Below are positions 1 through 9,300 of a DNA stretch of 64,000 nucleotides, piece after piece. Origin of the DNA: Malania oleifera (taxonomy: Eukaryota > Streptophyta > Magnoliopsida > Santalales > Ximeniaceae); NCBI RefSeq assembly GCF_029873635.1, contig NC_080419.1, positions 79,716,931 to 79,780,930 of the forward strand, given 5' to 3'. Below the pieces are notes generated by a model. The model was not told where the DNA came from. It ran no database searches and was given only the letters and a program-made list of their open reading frames with translations. The translations under genes were made by a program, and so were the position numbers. Numbering within the stretch: the first letter of the stretch is position 1; the number at the start of each line of letters is the position of its first letter.

Positions 1-121
1 TCATTTTGTTAGGTTCACATAATTATTAAATTGTTACCTGCTATGAGGAGTTCTTATTGTCTCAAGCTGTACATGACACAATCATTGTGGTAATATGACA
101 CTTCAAGCTTTGGTTCTGCAG

Positions 122-2729
122 GTCTGGGACTTGATAAAATTGGCAGATCATCTTGTGCAGAGGGAGGATATAGACCCTGCCAGGATAGGAATTACTGGCG
201 AATCACTGGGAGGTTGAACTTGGGAAATTTGAAAACAATCTGTACCGAATCTTAGACTTTCTGTGATGTGCAGAATTCACATGGTCATTCTTCTATGCAG
301 GCATGCATGCATGGTTTGCCGCTGCTGCTGACACCCGCTACTCTGTGGTTGCCCCTATAATTGGTGTTCAGGTGTGCCAAATTTAATTTTCAAGACTCAT
401 GCCATGTTGAATGAGTAAATTATTTTTTAATAACTGTCTTGGAGACTGCAGTAGAAAAAACTGAATATTTCTAATTTATGGTTCTAGGGTTTTCGTTGGG
501 CCATAGACAAAGATAAGTGGCAGGATCGAGTTAACACTATAAAGCCTGTATTTGAAGGTAAAATAAAGGAAAGATAGAAATTAATGAACGTCAAAATAGA
601 ATGTTTTAAGTTTCCTTCTTGCTCTGCAACTGTTGGATAGAGGGGGAACCCAGTAAGTGTGCCTTTCATATGCTCATTATTATGTTCGCTGTATTTGCTC
701 CAACTGTTTTTTATTGGGGCTTCCTTGGACGATAAAGCATGTGGGTTAGCAGCTTTCCAGTGCTGTCTTAAAATGCTGTAGTGTAACTGAATTTTTAAAC
801 TGGAATTATGCAGATGACCAAATTTTCAAGAAGCATCAGTGATTGCACTATAGTGATTGTAGTTTAGATGTCAATAGAAAGAAATGCCATTTGCTGTTTA
901 AATAGTGAGTAGGTTGTATGATGATGATTACAGTGGCATAACCCCATGTACTGTTTCTTAAAGCATCTTTTAGCGCTGAATACATAGCAATTGAGCTTTT
1001 TGAAATTCAAGTCTGAAATATTAATTTTTCATTGCAGAAGCACGGATTGATTTAGGGAAGAGTGCAATTGACAAGGAAGTTGTAGAGAAGGTTGGTGTTT
1101 TTCTTTTTTTTTTATTTTTTTATTTTTTTCATGTGTGTGTTTATGGTGGAAGCGGGCATTTGTAGATAATTTTCCATGTTCTTTTACATCGTTGCTGCTG
1201 CTATAACAGGATTTTTGCTTTTCACTTGTGCTTTTATTGGCCTTATGGGCATCATCACTTTATTACTTGGATATTTTTTAGCCATGGCATTTACAATTTA
1301 GCATCCTAATGTGACCTAGTTTTTCTTGTATGGCAACTAAATCTTCATCCTCAGAACATCACCTGGCTATTACAATTTTGTCCTCCGAAAACTGATTCCA
1401 ATCTTATGCTTTCGTCTCCTTTGAAGAATTTGCATATGTTGTTGGATTAGATCTTACAACTTTACTTCTTTAAACAGGTATGGGATAGGATTGCTCCTGG
1501 TCTAGCCTCCTGCTTTGACTCACCTTACACAATTCCAGCAATTGCACCACGCCCTCTGCTAGTTGTGAATGGTATTATTTCAATATGTGCACTTGAAATA
1601 TTATATATATTCTAGTTGCCTTTTTTGTTACAAAAGTTTGTGACCTATTTTAATTCATGAAATTTTCTTTCAGAGTTTGCATATTTTAAGTTATTTTGTG
1701 CATCAGTATTAAAATTTCCTTGACAAAAAATTGATGATTAATGGTGAATTAATCTTGAGGTCAAAGTAAGAATGTCAGGACACTAAACTAATACGGCTGA
1801 TAAAATTTCCTAGGTAATTACCTTGGGCTTTTCAAGGCCCTGATTCCATACTGTTCATCTTTATTGCCTATGCAATATGCAGTTGTATAAATAACACAAC
1901 TACTTGCACATTGGGCATGCTCCTTGTATCAAAAGTGAGTTCTCAATGCTTTCTATTTGTATGCTAATAACAGGTTCCATCGTAGTGAGGTGTCAATCTT
2001 TTGTCTTCGATCATGTCAATATAAACGAGGGGGGTAAACTGAAATCTTCTTGAATCAGCCTCAGCACACCCTTAAACCTAAAGTGATCTTAGCCACTTTT
2101 TGGATGGAACTCTCCTAGGGAATCGACTACGAAGCTTTGTGACATGGTCTATTTATCATCTTAATAATTAAAGTGGACTGGAGGTGAATCTTTTGACGGT
2201 TTCTGATGTTCATTTTGGACCTGTGCCTGGAACATGCAGGTGCAACGGATCCACGCTGCCCCCTGGACGGTCTGGAAACTCCAAAATCAAATGCATGCAA
2301 AGCTTACGAAGAGGCCCATTGCCCTGACAACTTCAAAGTATGGATCTGTATCTCATCTAATGGAATAGGATCACGTTTTGCATCTTTATATGGCTATACC
2401 TACACACGGATTATGAAATTTTTAACACGTGCACACAAACATGCATGCACAAACACACCCGGACATACAATCAGATGGTGTAAATGCAACAAGCATTTCT
2501 GATTCAGCGATTTTCTGTCTGGGAAATTTTCTTGCATTGTTTTGCTTCCGGTTGGGTTTTCAGGACACCATAGATAGGCACCATGCTTGGCATTTATTTT
2601 TTTATTCAACTGTAACGCGTGGTTCCTGCTTTTAACTTGCAGCTGATAGCACAACCTGGAATTGGGCACCGAATGACTCCATTAATGGTAAAAGAAGCTA
2701 GCGAATGGTTTGACAGGTTCTTCAAGTGA
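122..2729 (+). CDS. Alpha/beta-hydrolase (dienelactone-hydrolase-like), 3' half of gene
   Basis: The C-terminal part of a plant alpha/beta-hydrolase. Seven exons with GT-AG introns join in frame: 122-212, 301-371, 488-557, 1038-1090, 1478-1571, 2240-2337 and 2643-2729 (TGA). The nucleophile elbow GESLGG spans the first junction. The probable acid is the Asp in GATDPRCP, at the start of the sixth exon. The catalytic His is in GIGHRMTP, in the last exon. Order and spacing fit the Ser-Asp-His triad of prolyl-oligopeptidase or dienelactone-hydrolase-like folds. The 5' exons lie before the window, so signals and length cannot be judged. The substrate is unknown. As I recall, Arabidopsis At5g25770 belongs to this family and sits next to PEX4, as here. 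All seven exons are undamaged, so the gene is probably functional. Confidence 0.9.
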
Positions 2730-3333
2730 CATGGGTTCCCCACATTATGGGAGTTGAACAGCTTTATTTGTTGTAATGTGTGTTTCATGTGAACAATTGT
2801 TTGGTGACAGAGTTGTCAAATTTATATTGACTGTTGTTTGTGGCAAATGGCACCCTGCATTTGTGATGCCCTCTGCAACTGTTTCTTAGCATTTACATGA
2901 TGCCATGGACATCCATTCAGAGATGGTCCCTTGCTCTACAAGAGCTGCAAGTCTGAATCTTGAATTTTGCTCTTTCTTCTCTACTTTGCAGTTTGAAATT
3001 GGCAATCAACCATCATAAGATGAGCAATCCAAGATTCTTATCAATAAAAAAATTAAAAGAAAATAATATTATATCAGCTGTTAAAGCCAAGAAAAAGACC
3101 ACCTAGAAATTATAATTGGAAAGAATGTTGTGTAACCCATTTGTACGAGACATCATATGATTAAATATTGGGGAAAGAAAACATTACATTACACACTCAA
3201 AACCAGCTTATCATGAGCCGGGGGATTGGAAAGTTTCAGATCATGAACTTGGTTGATTTCATTGGGTCAAATTACAGACAGCCCCACGCAGCTCTCAAGT
3301 GTTCTTATGCTAATAACAGCGCTATCAAGTATC
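2730..3333. other. Convergent 3' intergenic space between hydrolase and PEX4
   Basis: About 600 bases separate the two convergent stop codons. It holds the hydrolase 3' UTR, with a possible poly(A) signal AATAAA at 3043-3048. No reading frame here looks like a gene. Confidence 0.6.
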
Positions 3334-6300
3334 TCACCCTTTCTTTGGCATGGCGGCAAGTCTTGTGTACATCCTCGCCATGGACTGGTACCCTCTGATA
3401 TCACCAGAGCGTAAAAGATTGCCTGTGCACGAGCAAAAAAGAATCCATCACGAATGTTTACAAATGAGTGACACAGCGCCTCAAGGAATAAACTTGAAAA
3501 AATAATAAAAGAATAAACTTTTAAGAGAATTCCATTTTTCATGTTTACTTATTACGGAAAGTATGAAAATAAATAAATAAATAGCAATATATGTTGCAAA
3601 CTAATGAATAAAATTTTGATTTTTCATGTCACTCACATTTCATTTATTTTAATTTTTAATCATATATGTATAAATTTTTATTTTTATAGTTAATATTGAG
3701 AGAAAATATAATAAAAAATAAGTTCCTTTTCTTTTTTCTTTTTTTTTTTTTAAACAAAATCCTTAACCCAAAGTAATCTTAGGTTTGTTTGGATCAAAGA
3801 TTTTAATTGGCAAAAGTATTATTCATTGTATTTTCTCTCCAAATCAAATAGTATTTAAAGTAATATATATATTCTAATATAATTAAAAATTAAGAGAAAT
3901 AAAATGTTAAGCATGTGCACAATTAAAATTTATTCATTGATTAGCTGTATATTTTATTTTTTCCTAACTTTCCTCGATAATCAAACATAAAAAAAAATTA
4001 AAAAAATTGATTTCTTTTTATTTTCTTTTCTTTTTTTAATCATATTTTTCAAGTTCGTATAAAAAGTTTTAGAAAAAGAAAATCAACACAAGTATCAGCA
4101 TGTCAAATATCAGTCTCATATCTCGTCTGTATTAGGAAAATCTTAAATTAATAAGAATAGTTTAAGCTTCAATTATGTCAAGGGCCCTCTACAATACAAA
4201 CCTGTGACCAAAATACCATTAAACCCTAGATGGCTGACATTGAAGTTGTATGCGCGCATATGCACCACTTGGTAACTATGTTATATTCCCTAGAAGAGGT
4301 CGCACAGTGCATGCACCAGAACTGGTCATGTGGACACGTAGCAGGATCTCCATACCTATCCCATTCCTAAATGGTCTAGATTGTTTTGGCTTGGTAGGTC
4401 AAAATTGAGTCTTGACCTCATAGCCTTCTGTTAGCATTTGCTGCATGTTGTTTGTGACGCATGTTCCCTCTTTCATCCCAACCATGAATAAGCGTCCCAA
4501 GGAGACAACAAATTCATCTCTCATTGGCAGGGTCTTGATACCAATCTCATCCTGAATGTTCTCGATTGTCTTGGCTTAAGGTTCATTTAGAGTCTTGACC
4601 TCATTAACCTTTTCCAAAACTGCTAGCTTCCACTGCATGTTGTTTGTGACACATCCCTTCTCTATCACCCTGATCAACCATGCATGGTGTCACGGGCTAA
4701 GCTTGTTCAGGGCATTATGCTTGCCTATGACCACTTATCTCTTGTGTTTAGGATGGGTTTCCATCATGTAAATACTAGTGTAGGGTTATTTTCTAGTATT
4801 TCTTTCATTGTAAGCCAAATAAGGCAGTATGACTCCTCGGTCACTTTGATGTTTCCTAGTGCTAGAGTGAGAATGGCCTAGAAAGCTCTTTAGGGGAGGG
4901 TGAGTGTTCATCAATCATTGTAAAACTCACTAGCATTTGTCAACGTGCTTAGCCTACTTGCCTCCCTCGCTAAATATAACATGTCAACGGAGGATTTGTT
5001 AATGAATTACGTTTGCTTCAATATTTACTGCTTGGTTGCCACGGCTTTCATGAATTGATTATAATTTCCGCTGCTATCTGATTGAATGTTAATGAAAGTG
5101 CTTCGTGGATGAATGTTGGTAAACAAAAGGCTGGCTAGTTAAGCAAGAGTGCTTTAGCTAGCGCCGCACGGCCCTTCACAACGGTGTGAAAAAGGCGGAC
5201 CGTGACATTTGGTATCAGAGCCAAGTCGGTGACACTTGGTGAGAGCCCAAGGTTGAGTTGCTACGTGAATTCGATTGCCTTCGTTATTGGATTTGGGAAG
5301 CTTTGGTAGTTGACCATGGCACCAAACACTGCTGAGAGACTTGGTGCACTGGAAGCACAGGTTGAAGAGACAACCAACAATATGGCCAACGAGATGGCCC
5401 AACTGAGGGGACTTGTTGATGAGGTGATGGGATCACAGCAACATCAAGCAAGTTTGACAAGTGAAATGTCAGAGGACTTTCACCACACTGTGGAAACTTT
5501 GCAGGCCCGGATGGCTGATCTGGATGCAAAGGTGAATCTGATGGTTCTTGCTATGGGGAACTCCAACACTCCGGGAGTCAGCAAGACCAAGGTGCCAGAA
5601 CCCAGGACGTATGGGGGTGCCCGTGATGCTAAGGAGTTAGAGAACTTCTTGTTTGATATGGAACAGTATTTTCGCGCTGTGAGGATGGCCTCAGAACAGG
5701 CAAAGGTGGATACTGCGACCATGTACTTGGTTGGTGATGCCAAACTGTGGTGGCGTACCAAGTACAGAGAAATTGAAAATGGAAACTGTGTGATTGATAG
5801 TTGGGCAGACTTGAGGAGAGAGCTCAAGGCCCAATTCTTTCCTGAAAATGTTGAGTATAATGCAAGGAGAAAACTGAGAGATCTCAAGCATACGGGTTCA
5901 ATCAGTGAATATGTGAAACAATTTTCTGCTTTAATGTTGGATATTCGGGATATGTCGGAGAAGGACAAGTTGTTCTATTTTCTAGAGGGGATGAAACCGT
6001 GGGCAAGAACTGAACTTCATAGACAAAGGGTTCAAGACTTGTCAACTGCACAAGCGGCTGCAGAACGCTTGACAGACTACGCCGGTGATGAGACCACTTC
6101 GTCCAAACGGTTTGACAGAGAGGGAAACGGTGGAAAGTCTTTCAAGAATGGCAAACCCAAGAGTGGGGGAGCCGACCCTAATTCATCAACCTTACAGGAA
6201 GCTTCGTCGTCTCGAGGGTTCAACACACCCAATGGAAAGGGGAAGAGTAAAATTGAGTGTTTCTTGTGTCGAGGTCCTCATAGAGTTTTTGCGTGCCCTC

Positions 6301-9300
6301 ACAAAGCATCACTTAATGCCTTACAGGCTTCCATTGTAGAACAGGCAGTGGAAGACGATGGGGAAGAGGATGAAGCCCCGAGGGTGGGTTCAGTGCGGTT
6401 AGTGAACGCATTGGAAAAACAGGCGAAAACACCGAAAGTTACACGAGCAAAAGGGTTAATGTTTGTGGACTTGAGGATAAATGGGAAGAGTACTCGCGCT
6501 ATGGTGGATACGGGAGCTACTCATAATTTTGTTTCGCAGTTGGAAGCAGGAAGACTCAACTTATCCTTAGAGAAGGATACAGGACGCGTGAAAGCAGTTA
6601 ACTCTGTAGCCCAGCCTACTCTGGGAGTAGCCAAGCAAGTGGTGATAAAGCTTGGACAGTGGGAAGGTCATGCGAATTTCACAGTGGTGCCATTGGATGA
6701 CTATCCAGTCATTCTGGGAACGGAGTTCCTAATGGGGACGAGGGCAGTGCTGATGCCTTCGGCTGGTTCCCTGTGTCTGATGGGGGATCACTCGTGCCTG
6801 GTGCAAGTCGTTGCAACGAAAGGAGATGAAGGGAAGTCCCTTTCAGCCATACAACTCAATGAAGGATTGGGTCAGGGTGAGCAGACACGTCTAGCCACGG
6901 TGGTGGTAGACAAAGAAGTAGGCCAAGAGCTGGAGCCTACGACCATCCAAGCGGTGTTGGATGAGGATAAGGAGGTGTTGCCGGATAAGCTGCCTCACAA
7001 TTTGCCTTCACGACGGACTGTGGAGCAAGAGATCAAGTTGTTATCAGGAGTGAAACCACCTGCTAAAAGGCCATGTTGGATTGCGCCTAAAGAGATAGTA
7101 GAGTTGGGGAAGCAACTTGATGAAGTGGAAGCGGGATGTGTTCGCCCTTCCAACACACCGTTGGGAGCATCGGTGTCGTTTCAGAGGAAACATGAAGAGC
7201 ATCTACGGAAGGTGTTCGACAGGCTGAAGGGAAACAGTCTGAATTTGAAGAAGGAGAATTTCTCTTTCGCTCGGTGGAGCAACAAATTCCTTGGTCAAGT
7301 CGTTGAACAAGGTCGTATCCGGAGGGGTATGGAGAAGGTAAGGATGGTTCAAGAACGGAAGATCCCCACGACAGTGAAGGAGTTGCGTTTCTTTCTTGGC
7401 CTTACTGGATGCTGCAGGAAGTTCGTTAAGGGGTATTCGCGGAGAATGACTCCATTGACAGGACTACTGGGGAGGTATTATTGGCCGCCCACGCGGGATG
7501 ATGTGGTTGATTATACCAAAACTTGTCTCACTTGCCAACAAGACAAGGGGGAGCGGAAGAAGTATGGTACTTTCATGGCCGCACCAAAGTACTGTTCGGC
7601 AGAGGGGACGACACAATTGTTCCTCGTGACTATTGTGAAACTTTGGGGTTTTCCCCAAGTTATTATTTGTGACCAAGATTTAATGTTCACTGACAACTTC
7701 TTAACAGAGTTTTTCAGGATATTCAGGTCACATCTTGACATCTCTTCGAGTTATCATCAACAGATAGACGGACAGATGAAGAGATTCAGAGAGCTGCTAG
7801 ATGAGTACTTGTGCCATTGTGTCAATGACAACCAGAAGAATGGCGTGCAACTACTTGATGTGGCTCCATTCTGTGGCAACGCCCAAAGGCGCTCAACAAC
7901 CAACAAGAGCCCTTTTGAGCTTGTTACAGGCCAGCTGCCGCTGTTACCTCACACAGTGGGCGAGCCGTACAGACGAAAGAGTCCCAGGGCGTACATCTTC
8001 ACCAGCGAAGGGAGAAAGAATGCAGAGTTTGCCCAAGCCTATCGGGAGAAAGCTTCTAAGAAGATGCAGGAGTGGGCAGATCAGGAGAGAAAACCGCAAT
8101 TTCATGTCAATTGCCTCAAGCCATTCAACGCCAACCCCAACGACCTGAGCAAAAGTCAGTCAAATAGTGCAGAGTTGAAGACAGTGCAACCTGACAGACA
8201 TGATGTTGAAGAGATCCTTGCAGACAGAAAGTTCCAGTCCTCAAGGAAGAAGCGGCAGAAGTTCCTAGTGAAGTGGAAATGCCTTGATGATACGGAAATC
8301 AGCTGGATTTCTGCGGAAGATTTAAAGTCATTCGTGGACAAATTTGAAGTGTACCTATCGCCAAAAGTCTACGAGGACGTCGACCGCATAAGTGGGGGAG
8401 AATGTCACGGGCTAAGCTTGTTCAGGGCATTATGCTTGCCTATGACCGCTTATCTCGTGTGTTTAGGATGGGTTTCCATCATGTAAATACTAGTGTAGGG
8501 TTATTTTCTAGTATTTCTTTCATTGTAAGCCAAATAAGGCAGTATGACTCCTCGGTCACTTTGATGTTTCCTAGTGCTAGAGTGAGAATGGCCTAGAAAG
8601 CTCTTTAGGGGAGGGTGAGTGTTCATCAATCATTGTAAAACTCACTAGCATTTGTCAACGTGCTTAGCCTACTTGCCTCCCTCGCTAAGTACAACATGTC
8701 AACGGAGGATTTGTTAATGAATTACGTTTGCTTCAATATTTACTGCTTGGTTGCCACGGCTTTCATGAATTGATTATAATTTCCGCTGCTATCTGATTGA
8801 ATGTTAATGAAAGTGCTTCGTGGATGAATGTTGGTAAACAAAAGGCTGGCTAGTTAAGCAAGAGTGCTTTAGCTAGCGCCGCACGGCCCTTCACAACGGT
8901 GTGAAAAAGGCGGACCGTGACACATGGCACCCCCCCAAGGAACCAACAATTCATCTTCTTTTCACTGGTTAAGACCAGACGCAGCATTCTCTCATTGGAG
9001 GATGACAATCCATGTGTTAGCCGCCCTCTATAATTAACTCCAACCATGCTTCTGCAGTCTCTCTGGAACCCTCCCGCCCCCCCCCAAAAAAAAATCATCA
9101 AACAATCAATCAATCAATAAATAAAACTTTGGACTCCCTCTAGTTATAGGGTTTATAGGGTACCCTTAGGCCATTAAATCCTGCCTGCCACTCCTCATGC
9201 TTAAGCTTCCTAGGAATTGGCAGAATTTGCTTGTTGCCTTGTTCACCTCTATTTGTCCTCTTTAGAACTTCCATTGCTAGGTACAAATGTACAATGCAAG

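Larger units (their letters stand above)
4688..8922 (+). mobile_element. Young, internally deleted Ty3/gypsy chromovirus in PEX4 intron
   Basis: A complete insertion of 4235 bases. LTRs at 4688-5207 and 8403-8922 are both 520 bases, begin TGTCACGG, end CGTGACA, and differ at only four positions. The 5-bp target duplication CATGG is perfect (4683-4687 and 8923-8927). A tRNA-iMet-type primer site follows the 5' LTR and a purine tract precedes the 3' LTR. The internal region carries one long open frame. The element is antisense to PEX4. Four differences in 520 bases point to recent insertion, within some hundred thousand years at usual plant rates. Confidence 0.95.

Noticed and set aside
2206..2502. 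98-codon + strand frame
   Set aside because: It only contains the 2240-2337 exon of the hydrolase; its start and end lie in introns.
4684..4881. 65-codon frame starting near the left LTR, repeated near 8402
   Set aside because: Lies inside the LTRs; repetition reflects the LTR pair, not a duplicated gene.
5480..5968. 162-codon frame on the - strand
   Set aside because: Shadow of the chromovirus Gag on the opposite strand.
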